Shown: positions 21,413 to 32,641, counted from the stretch's first letter. The stretch: 64,000 nucleotides of DNA from Alteromonas sp. KUL49 (GCF_006538345.1 NZ_BJKL01000001.1:672998-736997); one strand, 5' to 3'. Made by a program: numbers and translations. Notes: a model not told the origin generated them from the sequence alone.

Positions 21413-22678
21413 ATGAATTTAACTGAATTAAAGAATAAACCAATAAGCGAGTTGGTTGCTCTAGCCGAAAAAATGGGCTTAGAGAACATGGCGAGAGCCA
21501 GAAAACAAGACATTATTTTTTCAATCTTAAAAACACATGCCAAAAGTGGTGAAGACATTTTTGGTGATGGTGTATTAGAGATTTTGCAGGATGGTTTTGG
21601 CTTTTTGCGTTCAGCAGACTCGTCATATTTAGCTGGTCCTGATGATATCTACGTATCTCCGAGTCAGATCCGTCGCTTTAATTTGCGCACTGGCGATACG
21701 ATTTCCGGTAAAATTCGCCCGCCCAAAGACAGCGAACGTTATTTTGCCTTGCTGAAGATTCGCGAAGTAAACTTCGACAAGCCCGAAAACTCTCGCAACA
21801 AGATCCTTTTCGAAAACCTTACACCATTGCATGCTAATTCACGTCTTCGTATGGAGCGTGGTAATGGTTCAACTGAAGATATCACTGCACGTGTCCTTGA
21901 TTTGGCCTCACCTACGGGTAAAGGTCAGCGTGGTCTGATTGTAGCGCCGCCAAAAGCGGGTAAGACTTTGCTACTACAGAATATCGCTCAATCAATTGCT
22001 GCTAACCATCCTGAGTGTGAGTTAATGGTACTTCTTATTGACGAACGTCCGGAAGAAGTGACTGAAATGCAGCGCCTCGTACAAGGTGAAGTGGTTGCCT
22101 CTACGTTTGATGAGCCAGCGAGCCGTCACGTTCAGGTGGCTGAAATGGTCATCGAAAAAGCCAAGCGTTTAGTCGAACACAAGAAAGACGTCGTTATCTT
22201 ACTCGATTCCATTACCCGTCTTGCCCGTGCATACAACACCGTTATTCCATCATCAGGTAAAGTACTTACTGGTGGTGTAGATGCCAACGCCTTACACAAA
22301 CCGAAGCGTTTCTTCGGTGCGGCTCGTAACGTTGAAGAGGGTGGTAGTTTAACGATTATAGCTACTGCGTTGATAGATACGGGCTCTAAAATGGATGAAG
22401 TTATCTACGAAGAGTTTAAGGGCACAGGTAATATGGAACTGCATCTTAACCGTAAGATTGCAGAAAAACGCGTATTCCCAGCGATTGATTTCAACCGCTC
22501 TGGCACTCGTCGTGAAGAGTTACTTACAGCACAAGATGAGTTACAGAAAATGTGGATCCTTCGTAAGATCGTCCATGAAATGTCTGAAATTGACGCCATG
22601 GAGTTCCTCATTAATAAACTGGCAATGACCAAAACTAATGATGAATTCTTCGACGCGATGAAGCGTCAAAAGAGCTAG
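21413..22678 (+). CDS. rho: Transcription termination factor Rho
   Basis: Hexameric RNA-dependent ATPase that ends transcription of untranslated RNA. The 421 residues match the E. coli length. The N-terminal helical part begins [15 protein letters not shown], the cold-shock-like RNA-binding domain contains [21 protein letters not shown], Walker A is APPKAGKT, Walker B is [16 protein letters not shown], and SGTRREELL lies near the C-terminus. There is a 250-base gap upstream after the trxA terminator; the E. coli rho leader is the site of autogenous control and the same is plausible here. Confidence 0.98.
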   Translation: MNLTELKNKPISELVALAEKMGLENMARARKQDIIFSILKTHAKSGEDIFGDGVLEILQDGFGFLRSADSSYLAGPDDIYVSPSQIRRFNLRTGDTISGKIRPPKDSERYFALLKIREVNFDKPENSRNKILFENLTPLHANSRLRMERGNGSTEDITARVLDLASPTGKGQRGLIVAPPKAGKTLLLQNIAQSIAANHPECELMVLLIDERPEEVTEMQRLVQGEVVASTFDEPASRHVQVAEMVIEKAKRLVEHKKDVVILLDSITRLARAYNTVIPSSGKVLTGGVDANALHKPKRFFGAARNVEEGGSLTIIATALIDTGSKMDEVIYEEFKGTGNMELHLNRKIAEKRVFPAIDFNRSGTRREELLTAQDELQKMWILRKIVHEMSEIDAMEFLINKLAMTKTNDEFFDAMKRQKS

Positions 22679-22692
22679 ACATAATCGTTGTG

Positions 22693-22718
22693 AAAAAAGC
22701 GCCAGAAGGCGCTTTTTT
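22693..22718 (+). terminator. Intrinsic terminator after rho
   Basis: AAAAAAGCGCC, loop AGAA, GGCGCTTTTTT: a GC-rich five-bp core flanked by a six-bp A/T stem with a T run, fourteen bases after the rho stop. Confidence 0.92.
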
Positions 22719-22856
22719 TATCTCTGAAAATCACAGCTAATCCATTAAAAACTATCAATAAAGTGGTTTTTTAGTGTTCATGTTGAGTTTTGTGATGTGA
22801 AAAGTCAGCAAGATGGTTTACTCTGAACAGAGACATAATAATATCGAGAACACCCT

Positions 22857-24158
22857 ATGCTCACCAAATTCACGCGCTTTTTACTCCCCGCGGCATTATG
22901 CGGTATGTCATTTCTCAGCGTTGCTGCACCAGACATTGACGCCATGGCAGATGAAATCGAAAGCGATGTGATAGCGTGGCGACATCATTTTCATGAGTTT
23001 CCTGAATTGTCCAATCGAGAGGTAAACACCGCTCATTATATTGCCCAGTATTTGAATTCTTTGGGGCTAGAAGTTACTACAGGGATTGCACGTACCGGCG
23101 TAGTGGGCATACTCGACAGTGGCAAACCAGGTCCCGTGGTGGCACTTCGCGCTGATATGGACGGTCTCCCCGTGCTAGAGCAAAATGATTTACCTTATCG
23201 TTCGACACAAACGGGCGAATACAACGGTCAAACCGTTCCGGTGATGCATGCTTGCGGACATGATACACATATGGCGATGCTGATGGGAGCCGCAAAAATT
23301 CTCACTGAGCTCAAAGGTGAACTCAGAGGTAAAGTGAAATTCATTTTCCAGCCCGCTGAAGAGGGCGCCCCTGCTGGAGAAACCGGTGGCGCGGAAATTA
23401 TGGTGAAAGAAGGGGTACTCAAGAACCCAGACGTTGACGTAATTTTTGGCTTACATATTAGCGCGAATACAGACGTTGGCACTATTCGCTACAATTCTGG
23501 TGGAACAATGGCGGCGGTAGATCCGTTTAAGATTGTTATCAAAGGTAAGCAGGCGCATGGCGCGTACCCATGGAAGAGCGTTGACCCTGTGGTAACGGCG
23601 GCCCAAATGATTATGTCGATTCAAACTATTGTGAGTCGAGAGTTACGTCTCATTGACGATGCTGCAGTGGTATCCATTGGGTCGATACACGGCGGCAATC
23701 GCTCTAACATTATTCCTAACGAAGTAGAACTCGTCGGTACGATACGTACACTGAATAGTGATGCACGAGACCATATTTACGAGGCATTACCTCGCAAAGT
23801 TCAGGGTATTGCCGACAGTATGGGAGCTCAAGCAGAACTTACTCTACCACTAGATTACTACTACCCAATTACTTACAACGACCCAGCGTTAACCGAGGCC
23901 ATGTTACCTACCATGCAACGCACCGCTGGTGTAGAGAATACCCGGTTATCTAAGCCTGTCACAGGCGCTGAAGACTTCTCATTTTTCCAAGAGCAAATCC
24001 CAGGGCTTTATGTTTGGGTGGGAGGCAAGCCGCTTGATGTTTCCGAAGAGGATAGTCCTGCTCACCATACGCCAGAGTTCTTTGTTGACGACAGTGGTAT
24101 GAAGTTGGGGGTTAGGCTGCTCACTAACTTCACGCTAGATTATATGGCTGCAAACTAG
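22857..24158 (+). CDS. Secreted M20-family amidohydrolase/peptidase
   Basis: Metallo-amidohydrolase of the M20D (IAL/hippurate hydrolase) group, 433 residues with a signal peptide (about 1-24, ending LSVAAPD). Motifs are WRHHFHEFPELS, VALRADMDGLPV, VMHACGHDTHMAMLMGAA, FIFQPAEEGAPAGETGG and the C-terminal AHHTPEFFVDD, which together provide the metal ligands. The dimerisation insert (about 190-310, KGKQAHGAYPWKSVDP) is present. Relatives release the acyl group from N-acyl amino acids or indole conjugates; the substrate is not readable. Most relatives are cytoplasmic, so the signal peptide points to periplasmic action. Confidence 0.85.
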   Translation: MLTKFTRFLLPAALCGMSFLSVAAPDIDAMADEIESDVIAWRHHFHEFPELSNREVNTAHYIAQYLNSLGLEVTTGIARTGVVGILDSGKPGPVVALRADMDGLPVLEQNDLPYRSTQTGEYNGQTVPVMHACGHDTHMAMLMGAAKILTELKGELRGKVKFIFQPAEEGAPAGETGGAEIMVKEGVLKNPDVDVIFGLHISANTDVGTIRYNSGGTMAAVDPFKIVIKGKQAHGAYPWKSVDPVVTAAQMIMSIQTIVSRELRLIDDAAVVSIGSIHGGNRSNIIPNEVELVGTIRTLNSDARDHIYEALPRKVQGIADSMGAQAELTLPLDYYYPITYNDPALTEAMLPTMQRTAGVENTRLSKPVTGAEDFSFFQEQIPGLYVWVGGKPLDVSEEDSPAHHTPEFFVDDSGMKLGVRLLTNFTLDYMAAN

Positions 24159-24188
24159 CAGGTAGTGAGTTAAAGGACACCTGTTATA

Positions 24189-27017
24189 GTGAAGCGCACA
24201 GAAACTGCAATTCCGACGGCATTACATGTAGCCATTATCTGTTTAGTGGGCGTTGTGCTGAACATATTGCCAGCTCCCTTCGATAGTACTGGAATATCTG
24301 TGTTCGGTATGGGAGCAGCGATTTACGCCGCCTTGCGTTTTCGACCAGTAATAGCCATCCCTGTTAGCTTAGTCATAAGCTTACCGCTGTGGTTTATGGA
24401 TTCTGCCAATATTGGTGCAGAAAGTCTGACCTTCTTGCCTATTGTTGTTAGTGCGCTTTGCTTTCAAAAGTCTTTTCGCGTCGTTATTAGGGTAGGCGTA
24501 GTACTCTGGTCAATAATCTTTCTACCCATTCTGCTATTTGAACACGCTGTTAGCGATTTAACTACTTTGAGTAGTGATCACACCATGCACTTGGGAATGA
24601 TGCTGTCTGGAGTCCTTGTTACCTGGGTTAGTGGGTTGTTTGGTTTGATTTCCGGCCAATTTGCTTATGTTGCTTTTAACGGATTAGACAAAGCCTCTTC
24701 ATACAGCAAAGAACAAGTGAGCTTGAGATTTTTATTCAGCTACTTCTTTTCTGGGTGTTTCTTTTTTGCAGCGACGGCGGTGATTTATTTGTCTGTACAC
24801 TTGTATCAGGCTCAGCAAGAGTCGCAAATCAACTACTACATGCAACAGCGCATTGATGTGCTTGAACAGCAACTTTCTGAATTTTTGAAGGTCCACCAAA
24901 AAGCCATATCACTGTCTGCTAACACCCTGTCAACAACGCCTTCAGAAAGATTTAGCACAGTAACTCCTGCACAATTAGAAAGTCTGAGTGTTCACTACCC
25001 AGAGTTTCTTACTTACTTGGTGACTGATGACGCTGGCGAGATTACCTATGCGTATCCGCCAGATGTGCTCGAAAAGGCGAGAGCTAGTGGTTTTGCCAAT
25101 GTGGCCCATCGCCCCTACTTTTCTGAGCCAATGCGCACTGGAAGTTACTTTATTTCAAATGTGTTTCAAGGAACTGGTTTTGGAAACGACCCTATCGTCG
25201 CGCTTTCTGCCCCAATCCTCAATAATAACGATGAGCCTGTGGGTATTGTCGAGGGCTCATTGTCATTAAAGAGTTTTGAAGTTATTGATCAACTCAGTTT
25301 GTCTGGATTTTCGTTGCTTATAGAAGACCAAAAAGGCGACGTGATATACGCCTCGTCTCCTTTGCGTTTGCCACCATTAAGTAAGTCGCCTAGCTACGAT
25401 TGCGACCCAAATTGTGATGCTAAAATCGAAAATGGGATGCAGGGCAAAACTTGGCTGCGTTTTGTCGGTGAGCTTCCCGATGTGGGTTGGAGAGTCAGTT
25501 ATCACTTCGATTATCGAGGGTTAATGGTGGCAATGAGTAATTACCTACTTAAAGATCTCATACTGCTCATATTGCTCTCAGGCTTGGGATCTTTCGCCGG
25601 CTTCATGGTGGCCAGATTATTCAACCAGCCCATTCAAAACTTAATTCAGTACATAGGTGCGTTTAATCCCAAGATTGAGTTTAATCAAAAGCGCCCATCT
25701 CTTCCGTCGTTGAGTATTCGAGAACTCGCTCAACTCAATGATGAGTTTACCCGCCACGAACGTAGGCTAGTAGACGCTTTTGAAGACCTAGAATTTGCAA
25801 GAATAAAAGAGCAAGAACTCAATAGGGAGTTGGCAAGTTTGAATACCTCTCTTGAAGGGCGTATCAAAGAGAAAACTCAGCATTTAGCCGAAGCTCTGGA
25901 TGAAGCAAAAGCCGCTGGTGTTGCCAAAAGTCAGTTCTTGGCCAACATGAGCCACGAAATAAGAACCCCGATGAATGGAATTATCGGCTCTTGTGAGTTG
26001 GCATTAGAAGATGATTTGCCCGCAGGTACGCGTAAGCGCATTGAGGTTATTAGCCGCTCTGCTGCCAATTTACTGCTGATACTCGACAGTGTTCTTGATT
26101 GGTCGAAAATAGAGGCTGGTAAAGTGCTTGTTGATAACCAGCCTACAAATCTTAGACATTTGCTCGAAGCCAGTTTGGCGCTTTATGAACACTTGGCTAA
26201 ACAAAAATCGATTTTCTTGACGCTACAAGTAGACGACGCTTTACCATTATTTTTAAACACAGATAGCGGCAAGATAAGTCAGATCGTCAATAACCTCGTA
26301 AGTAATGCAATTAAGTTCACTCAGCAAGGTGGAGTAGCGGTAAAAGCTAGGTATCGCAAGCAGCACTTGACGATCACGGTCTCAGATACGGGAATAGGCA
26401 TTCCAAAACATAAGCAAGAAACAATCTTTGAGCAATTTGAACAAGCTGATGCCTCTACTACGCGAAACTTTGGAGGGACTGGATTGGGGTTGGCGATTTC
26501 AAAAGGGCTCATTGAGCGACTCGAAGGAACTGTTACTCTCAGTAGCCGAGATGGTGAAGGAACCCGTTTTGTTGTCAGTATTCCATGTGAAGAGGTCGCT
26601 GATCACAGCACGTCTACATCACAAGGTAAGGCATCACTGCCGTCATCATTATTTGTATTACTCGCTGAAGACAATGACATTAATGCAGAGATAGTAGTGT
26701 CCATGTTAGACAAACAGGGTATACGTGCTGACCGCGCAGTCAATGGCGCGGAAGCCGTGGCCATGGCGGAGCAACAAGCCTACGACGTGATATTAATGGA
26801 TTGCCAAATGCCCGTAATGGATGGTTTGTTGGCTGCCCGAGAAATTAGACTTGCGAGCAAAGAAAACCAACAAACGCCAATTATTGCACTTACCGCTAAC
26901 GCCTTCGCCGAAGATAAACAAGCCTGCTACGACGCAGGCATGAATGCGCACCTGAGCAAACCTATTCGCAAGGATGTACTATTCGAGTGCATTGCAGAGC
27001 AAATGTCACAACATTGA
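24189..27017 (+). CDS. Hybrid sensor histidine kinase/response regulator
   Basis: A 942-residue membrane sensor kinase. The order is an N-terminal block of about six membrane helices (1-205) resembling a MASE-type sensor, a periplasmic Cache-like domain (about 215-450; YFSEPMRTGSYFISNV), another membrane helix, a coiled coil, HisKA with the phosphorylated His589 in SHEIRTPMNG, HATPase (DTGIGIP, GGTGLGLAISKGL) and a receiver domain with Asp871 in VILMDCQMPVMDG. The start is GTG. No partner regulator is adjacent, so the output is unknown. It begins 30 bases after the M20 peptidase gene and may be co-transcribed. Confidence 0.9.
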   Translation: MKRTETAIPTALHVAIICLVGVVLNILPAPFDSTGISVFGMGAAIYAALRFRPVIAIPVSLVISLPLWFMDSANIGAESLTFLPIVVSALCFQKSFRVVIRVGVVLWSIIFLPILLFEHAVSDLTTLSSDHTMHLGMMLSGVLVTWVSGLFGLISGQFAYVAFNGLDKASSYSKEQVSLRFLFSYFFSGCFFFAATAVIYLSVHLYQAQQESQINYYMQQRIDVLEQQLSEFLKVHQKAISLSANTLSTTPSERFSTVTPAQLESLSVHYPEFLTYLVTDDAGEITYAYPPDVLEKARASGFANVAHRPYFSEPMRTGSYFISNVFQGTGFGNDPIVALSAPILNNNDEPVGIVEGSLSLKSFEVIDQLSLSGFSLLIEDQKGDVIYASSPLRLPPLSKSPSYDCDPNCDAKIENGMQGKTWLRFVGELPDVGWRVSYHFDYRGLMVAMSNYLLKDLILLILLSGLGSFAGFMVARLFNQPIQNLIQYIGAFNPKIEFNQKRPSLPSLSIRELAQLNDEFTRHERRLVDAFEDLEFARIKEQELNRELASLNTSLEGRIKEKTQHLAEALDEAKAAGVAKSQFLANMSHEIRTPMNGIIGSCELALEDDLPAGTRKRIEVISRSAANLLLILDSVLDWSKIEAGKVLVDNQPTNLRHLLEASLALYEHLAKQKSIFLTLQVDDALPLFLNTDSGKISQIVNNLVSNAIKFTQQGGVAVKARYRKQHLTITVSDTGIGIPKHKQETIFEQFEQADASTTRNFGGTGLGLAISKGLIERLEGTVTLSSRDGEGTRFVVSIPCEEVADHSTSTSQGKASLPSSLFVLLAEDNDINAEIVVSMLDKQGIRADRAVNGAEAVAMAEQQAYDVILMDCQMPVMDGLLAAREIRLASKENQQTPIIALTANAFAEDKQACYDAGMNAHLSKPIRKDVLFECIAEQMSQH

Positions 27018-27033
27018 GTCAATGCGAAGTGTC

Positions 27034-28266
27034 CTAAGACGCCGTTGCTTTTGCTTTTTCGCCCACCCAGTACAATACGATATATCCAAGTACTGCTGAT
27101 ACTAACGAGCCGGCCAAAATACCCACCCTTTCATCAAAGATGAGATTCACGCCAGTCTCCTCAAATGCCAAACTGCCGATAAACAGGCTCATGGTAAACC
27201 CAACACCACAAATGAGAGAGCAGCCATATATGTGCATTAGATTTAGGTCCTTGGGGAGTGACGCCAGTTTCAACTTAACGAGTAGGTAACAGAATCCAAA
27301 TACCCCCACTTGCTTACCCACGACTAAGCCTAAAAATATGCCAAAGGTCACGGGATGAAATATTCCTTCCGGCGCGATATTGCCAAACCCAATACCTGCA
27401 TTAGCAAAGGCAAATAGCGGTAGTATGGCAAAGCTTACCGAGCTATTTAAGCTGTGCTCTAAGTGTAGAACCGGAGAGTAAGAGGGCTGCTTTTTGTCTC
27501 GCATGGGGATCATGGCGGCAAGTACTACGCCAGCAAGTGTCGCGTGTACACCAGACTTGAGCATTGCTACCCACAATACTACGCCGACAAGAATATAAGC
27601 AGGAATATCCACCACGTTCTTTCTATTCATTCGCCACAGAATAGCGAGACACACCGCCGCAACAATGAGCGCGGTTTCTGTAATATTACTGGTGTAGAAC
27701 AGGGCGATGATAACAATAGCGCCAATGTCATCGATAATGGCGAGGGTAACTAGAAATACTTTTAAGCTCGTCGGTACACGACTGCCAAGTAGGGCAAGAA
27801 TACCCAGTGCAAAGGCGATATCGGTGGCAGCTGGAATTGCCCAACCTGTCATGGCAGTGCTGTCACCCCAATTAAAAAACACGTAAATCAGTGCCGGTAC
27901 TGCCATACCGCCCACTGCACCCGTTGCAGGAAGTACGATATCCTTGGGATTCGACAGCTCTCCTTCGCAAACCTCTCTCTTGAGTTCCAACCCAACAAGA
28001 AAAAAGAAGATGGCCATCAGACCGTCATTTATCCAGAGTAGTAATGGTTTATCGATAGCCCAGTCTCCCGCAGACACTTGCACGGGGAGGCTAATGAGTT
28101 TGTCGTAATAAACATCCAGCGGAGAATTGGCAACAATCAGTGCTAACACTGTTGCAACGATGAGAAGGATCCCCGGTGCAGCCTCTCGCTTGAGGAAATC
28201 CGATACCACGTCTTGCACTTCATCAATAACTTCATCGAATTTATTTTGTTCTTTTTCCTCTGACAC
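27034..28266 (-). CDS. nhaA: Na+/H+ antiporter NhaA
   Basis: Electrogenic sodium/proton antiporter of the inner membrane, 410 residues, about twelve helices. The essential aspartate pair is in TLAIIDDIGAIVIIALFY, the family signature GLELKREVCEG is near the N-terminus, and AFANAGIGFG is in the second half. It has a charged cytoplasmic N-terminal extension (about 1-28) compared with E. coli NhaA. A marine habitat makes sodium export an obvious need. It stands alone, convergent with the hybrid kinase. Confidence 0.96.
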   Translation of the reverse strand: MSEEKEQNKFDEVIDEVQDVVSDFLKREAAPGILLIVATVLALIVANSPLDVYYDKLISLPVQVSAGDWAIDKPLLLWINDGLMAIFFFLVGLELKREVCEGELSNPKDIVLPATGAVGGMAVPALIYVFFNWGDSTAMTGWAIPAATDIAFALGILALLGSRVPTSLKVFLVTLAIIDDIGAIVIIALFYTSNITETALIVAAVCLAILWRMNRKNVVDIPAYILVGVVLWVAMLKSGVHATLAGVVLAAMIPMRDKKQPSYSPVLHLEHSLNSSVSFAILPLFAFANAGIGFGNIAPEGIFHPVTFGIFLGLVVGKQVGVFGFCYLLVKLKLASLPKDLNLMHIYGCSLICGVGFTMSLFIGSLAFEETGVNLIFDERVGILAGSLVSAVLGYIVLYWVGEKAKATAS

Positions 28267-28440
28267 GGTGCGCTTCTCCTTGTGGGTAGTGAGCTAGTGT
28301 TTTGAAAAACTGCTATTTTTTTTACGTCTTAGATAATCTTAGCAGATCACATTGGTCTTAGAGTGGGATTTGTAAGCAATTTAAGCTACAATCGCGGCCT
28401 TTCCTGGCAACCTATTTCTACCTATTTCAAGGAATACGCA

Positions 28441-28932
28441 ATGGCAAAAGTCGCTATCGTTATGGGGTCTACTTCAGACTGGCCTACGATGCAGCAAGCT
28501 GCATTAATGCTCAAACAGTTTGGCGTAGAGTTTGAAGCAAAAGTTGTATCAGCACACAGAACTCCTAATCTTCTAGTATCTTTTGCAGAGTCTGCAGAAG
28601 AGCAAGGTTTCAGCGCAGTTATTGCTGGTGCTGGCGGTGCAGCCCATTTACCAGGAATGATTGCAGCGCACACTCACTTGCCAGTGTTCGGGTGCCCTGT
28701 AAAATCAAAAGCACTAAATGGTTTGGACTCATTGCTGTCTATTGTGCAAATGCCCAAGGGCGTAGCTGTTGGCACGCTCGCTATTGGTGAAGCAGGCGCT
28801 GCGAATGCAGGTTTGCTTGCGGCGCAAGTGGTTGCTTTGCAGGATGCTGACGTTCGAGAAGCAGTTATTGCCTTCCGCAAACAACAAACACAAACCGTGC
28901 TTGAAAACGCGACTCTGGAGCTCGATGAATGA
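28441..28932 (+). CDS. purE: N5-carboxyaminoimidazole ribonucleotide mutase
   Basis: Class I PurE, 163 residues, converts N5-CAIR to CAIR in purine synthesis. The signature GSTSDWPTM, the catalytic-loop VSAHRTP and the [12 protein letters not shown] segment are all visible. The ATG at 28441 gives MAKVAIVMG, the family start, and not the upstream in-frame start. ATGA overlap with purK shows coupling. Confidence 0.97.
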   Translation: MAKVAIVMGSTSDWPTMQQAALMLKQFGVEFEAKVVSAHRTPNLLVSFAESAEEQGFSAVIAGAGGAAHLPGMIAAHTHLPVFGCPVKSKALNGLDSLLSIVQMPKGVAVGTLAIGEAGAANAGLLAAQVVALQDADVREAVIAFRKQQTQTVLENATLELDE

Positions 28933-30065
28933 GAGTAGTTGTTTACGGTGCAGGACAACTTGCACAAATGATGTATCTGGCAGGTAGCCCGCTCGGTATT
29001 CAGGTCGAAGCCGTTGATGTAAGCAACGACACCGTGGTTCACCCGGTAAGTAAGCAGCCCCTAGATATCACGCTTGCACAAGCTATTGAAACCGCTGATG
29101 CCCTTACTGTTGAGTTTGAACATGTGCCTGAGCGTCTGCTGGAAGATGCTGCAAGTGCTGGCAAGCTTATGCCAAATATCGAGAGTATTTTAGTGGGGGC
29201 TGACCGTGTTCGAGAGAAAAAGCTTCTGGAGAAAATGTCAGTAGCCAACTGTAAGCATCGCATCGTGACCGACGTTGAGCAACTTGACGCCTGTGTAGAA
29301 GCGCTAGGTGAAAAGCTCATCATTAAATCAAGTCGCGATGGCTATGATGGTTATGGGCAATGGCGTTTAAGCGAGGCAGCTGAACTACCGGCATTAAAAA
29401 ACACGCTTTCTGATTTGGATTTACAAAAGGTGCCGCTCGTCGTTGAGCAAATGATGGCGTTCGACCGGGAGCTGTCACTTATCGGTGTGCGCAATAAGCA
29501 AGGCGATATTCGTACCTATCCTTTGGCCGAGAACCTTCACCATCAAGGTCAATTACATGTATCAGTAGCACCGGCGACCGATACAAACGACGCTTTGCAA
29601 CAGCAAGCTCATGACATTTTTACTGCGCTAGCGGAAGGAATGGACTATGTGGGAGTACTCGCTGTTGAGTTATTCCAGCAAGGCGACAAACTCTATGTAA
29701 ATGAGCTAGCGCCACGAGTGCATAACTCAGGGCATTGGTCTCAATCTGGTGCTGTGACGAGTCAGTTCGAGAACCATTTGCGCGCCGTCTGTGGATTACC
29801 TCTGGGCGATACGGCAGCCATTGGCCCAAGCGCCATGGTGAATATCATTGGTTGCAGCAGCTTCTCTCGCGACTTGCTTAGCATCGACGGTAGTCACTTA
29901 CATTGGTACGGCAAGTCAGTGCGTGAAAAACGCAAAATGGGACATATTAATGTCACCACCGACTCGTATGAAAATCTTGGCGAAAAGCTTATGCAGTTGA
30001 GTCAATATTTGCCGCTTGAGTACTTCCCTAAATTAGTCGGCGAAGCAAAACGACTTAAAGGTTGA
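28929..30065 (+). CDS. purK: N5-carboxyaminoimidazole ribonucleotide synthase
   Basis: ATP-grasp enzyme, 378 residues, that carboxylates AIR with bicarbonate and ATP to feed PurE. Visible elements are [12 protein letters not shown] at the N-terminus, the ATP-grasp lid with [15 protein letters not shown], the [11 protein letters not shown] strand and the metal-binding [22 protein letters not shown]. Overlaps purE by four bases. Confidence 0.97.
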   Translation: MRVVVYGAGQLAQMMYLAGSPLGIQVEAVDVSNDTVVHPVSKQPLDITLAQAIETADALTVEFEHVPERLLEDAASAGKLMPNIESILVGADRVREKKLLEKMSVANCKHRIVTDVEQLDACVEALGEKLIIKSSRDGYDGYGQWRLSEAAELPALKNTLSDLDLQKVPLVVEQMMAFDRELSLIGVRNKQGDIRTYPLAENLHHQGQLHVSVAPATDTNDALQQQAHDIFTALAEGMDYVGVLAVELFQQGDKLYVNELAPRVHNSGHWSQSGAVTSQFENHLRAVCGLPLGDTAAIGPSAMVNIIGCSSFSRDLLSIDGSHLHWYGKSVREKRKMGHINVTTDSYENLGEKLMQLSQYLPLEYFPKLVGEAKRLKG

Positions 30066-30128
30066 CAAGCGCTTTCAAATACATAGAATACGCATCCGCT
30101 GCTCAGTGCAGCGGAACCACCTTAGTGT

Positions 30129-30204
<76 letters not shown>

Positions 30205-30395
30205 TTTTCTTTTTGTACCAACCTCATCGGTGCAAATTGTTGCAAACACCATTCCGCAGACTCTCTTAGTATCATACAGCAACTCGTTTTTCTTAATTCA
30301 GTTCAACTTATATCCTTGATCTCGCAATAGTTTGCTAACTAAATGCTATGCTATATAGTTAACGCCATCATCATTTTAACGACAGATAATAAAGT

Positions 30396-30872
30396 ATGAC
30401 GTCTTTTACTTTACGAGTAGTAGCTCTGGTAACCCTGTTATTTTCTGCTGTGTCACCTGTGTTAGCACATTCCCAAGGAATGCACATTAGCAATGTCTAT
30501 GCACGTGCCACCTTTCCTATGGCAGCCACAGGGGCAGTGTACTTGTCGCTAATGAATCATCACAATGAAGCCGTGACCCTAGTGGCTATCGAGGTTGATA
30601 GTGATGTGGCCCAAGAGGCGCAAATACATACTACGGTGATGGATGGCGATGTCATGCGTATGCGTGAAGTCGTTGAAGGGGTCAAGATAGGGCCTCACGG
30701 CACTGCCCAGTTTACACCCGGTGGATTACACGTCATGTTGATGGGATTAACCAAAGGATTAAACGAAGGTGAGTCTTTTGAATTGACCCTTACTTTTGAA
30801 AGTCATGAGCCTGTTACAATTACTGTACCGGTTAAAAAAGATAATCAGGGAAATACCCATCATCATCACTAG
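30396..30872 (+). CDS. Periplasmic copper chaperone (PCuAC family)
   Basis: A 158-residue PCu(A)C-type protein that delivers Cu(I) to the CuA site of cytochrome c oxidase. A signal peptide (about 1-24, ending VLAHSQG) precedes the cupredoxin-like domain with YARATFPMAATGAVYLSL, the metal His in AQIHTTVMDGDVMRMR and the LHVMLMGL motif. The order of His and Met residues is as in the family. The last four residues are all His, a possible extra metal site. It is followed by dps, another metal-handling gene. Confidence 0.9.
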   Translation: MTSFTLRVVALVTLLFSAVSPVLAHSQGMHISNVYARATFPMAATGAVYLSLMNHHNEAVTLVAIEVDSDVAQEAQIHTTVMDGDVMRMREVVEGVKIGPHGTAQFTPGGLHVMLMGLTKGLNEGESFELTLTFESHEPVTITVPVKKDNQGNTHHHH

Positions 30873-30985
30873 CCGGGCTAATGAGGTGTAGACTACTCCC
30901 GCTATTTGTTTGATTTGTGAGCCTTATCACCTAGGCTTACGTAACTATTCACTCGTATATGATTTGTATAACTGCGGAGCAAGCA

Positions 30986-31459
30986 ATGAGCAAAATTGAT
31001 ATTGGTATTTCAGAAAACGACCGTATTGCAGTTGCCGAAGAGCTTAAAAAGCTATTGGCCGATTCGTACACCTTGTATTTGCAAACTCACAACTTTCACT
31101 GGAATGTTGAGGGGCCTCAATTCAGAGAGCTCCATTTGATGTTTGAAGAACACTACACCGAATTGGCCGATGCGGTTGATGAAATTGCTGAACGTATCCG
31201 TACCTTAGATGTGGCTGCACCAGGAACTTATAAATCATTCGCTGCATTAAGTGCTATCGAAGAAGTCGAAGGTGTACCTGAAGCCACTGAAATGGTGTCT
31301 TTGTTGACCAAAGCTCACGAGCAAGTGGTACGCACGTGCAGAACTGCATTAAGCGTTGCACAAGAAGCTGACGATGAGTCTTCATCGGCTTTAGTGGGTG
31401 ATCGTATGCGAGTTCATGAGAAAACAGCGTGGATGTTGCGTGCTATGCTTCCTCGTTAA
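30986..31459 (+). CDS. dps: Dps-family ferritin-like DNA-protection protein
   Basis: A 157-residue mini-ferritin that oxidises and stores iron, using peroxide, and can protect DNA. The ferroxidase motif is complete: [26 protein letters not shown] is followed by [10 protein letters not shown]. The start at 30986 follows GCGGAGCAAGCA and matches family N-termini; an upstream in-frame start is ignored. There is no long lysine-rich N-terminal tail, so DNA binding is less certain than in E. coli Dps. Confidence 0.93.
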   Translation: MSKIDIGISENDRIAVAEELKKLLADSYTLYLQTHNFHWNVEGPQFRELHLMFEEHYTELADAVDEIAERIRTLDVAAPGTYKSFAALSAIEEVEGVPEATEMVSLLTKAHEQVVRTCRTALSVAQEADDESSSALVGDRMRVHEKTAWMLRAMLPR

Positions 31460-31473
31460 TTAGAGAATAAGAA

Positions 31474-32574
31474 ATGAAAAAAGTGTTACCCGTGCTCACC
31501 ACAGCGTGTTTGTTGAGTTTTTCCACTGCTTCTTTTGGCGAAGACACCGATGTTACGGTTACTGAGCTCGCGACAGGGTTATCTAACCCTTGGGGTATGG
31601 CATTTTTACCTGATAATAGTGTCATTCTAACTGAACGCGCGGGTAGTATTCGTCGCTACTCCAGTGAGCAAGGTTTATCCGCTCCCTTGGCTAATGTGCC
31701 TGAAGTAGTGGCAAATAACCAAGGCGGTATGTTGGATATCGCAATAGATCCAGATTTCACCAACAACAGCACAATCTACTTTTGCTACAGCAAAGCAGGT
31801 GAGGGTGGCAGCAGTAGTAGTGTTGCCAAAGCGGTATTAAATGGTAATGCACTAGAGAACGTCGAAACTATATTCAGTGCATTCCCTCGTGTAGACAATG
31901 GTTTTCACTTTGGCTGTCGTTTGGCCTTCGATAACGCGGGCTACCTGTTTGTGACTTTAGGTGACAGATATAAATACATGAAGGAAGCCCAAAATACCGA
32001 TAATCATCACGGCAAGATAGTACGTATTCTGCCCAATGGTGACGTTCCATCAGACAACCCTTTTGTTGACGGTGCTGCACCAGAAATTTTCAGTTACGGG
32101 CACCGGAATGTACAGGGCTTAACTGTGCATCCTACCACTGGCGATGTGTGGGCAATGGAACATGGCCCCAAAGGCGGCGACGAAGTTAATTTGCTAGAAA
32201 AAGGCGCTAACTACGGTTGGCCAGTGATCACTTACGGTGTTGATTACAGTGGTGACATCATTAGTGACCTAACCCACAAAGAGGGGATGGAGCAACCTGT
32301 TATTCAGTGGACACCTTCTATTGCCCCAAGCGGAATGACATTCTACAACGGTGAGCTATTCAAAGATTGGCAAGGTGACTTGCTCGTTGGTGCGCTTAAG
32401 TTTACTCACTTGCGACGTATCGATATGCAAGGCAAAACACCGGGCGAAGAATTCGAGTACTTGCGAGATCGCAAAGAGCGAGTACGTGACGTAGAAGTTG
32501 GCCCTGACGGCGCCATCTACCTTCTCACAGATTCTACCGAGGGCAAGTTAATCAAGTTAACGCCAAAGCCTTAA
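31474..32574 (+). CDS. PQQ-dependent aldose sugar dehydrogenase (YliI-like)
   Basis: Periplasmic six-bladed beta-propeller, 366 residues, of the soluble glucose/sorbosone dehydrogenase family. Signal peptide about 1-22. Family landmarks are NPWGMAFLPD, NQGGMLDIAIDPDF, the MEHGPKGGDEVNLLEKGANYGWPVITYG block that lines the cofactor site, and a DGAIYLLTDS ending. E. coli YliI oxidises several aldoses with PQQ. No PQQ synthesis genes are in the window. It begins 14 bases after dps and a hairpin element follows 68 bases after its stop. Confidence 0.88.
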   Translation: MKKVLPVLTTACLLSFSTASFGEDTDVTVTELATGLSNPWGMAFLPDNSVILTERAGSIRRYSSEQGLSAPLANVPEVVANNQGGMLDIAIDPDFTNNSTIYFCYSKAGEGGSSSSVAKAVLNGNALENVETIFSAFPRVDNGFHFGCRLAFDNAGYLFVTLGDRYKYMKEAQNTDNHHGKIVRILPNGDVPSDNPFVDGAAPEIFSYGHRNVQGLTVHPTTGDVWAMEHGPKGGDEVNLLEKGANYGWPVITYGVDYSGDIISDLTHKEGMEQPVIQWTPSIAPSGMTFYNGELFKDWQGDLLVGALKFTHLRRIDMQGKTPGEEFEYLRDRKERVRDVEVGPDGAIYLLTDSTEGKLIKLTPKP

Positions 32575-32641
32575 TTGCGATAAATAAAAGTCAGCGACAT
32601 TTTGCTCAATACTGATTGGCCGGTAGGTTGATGAACCATCT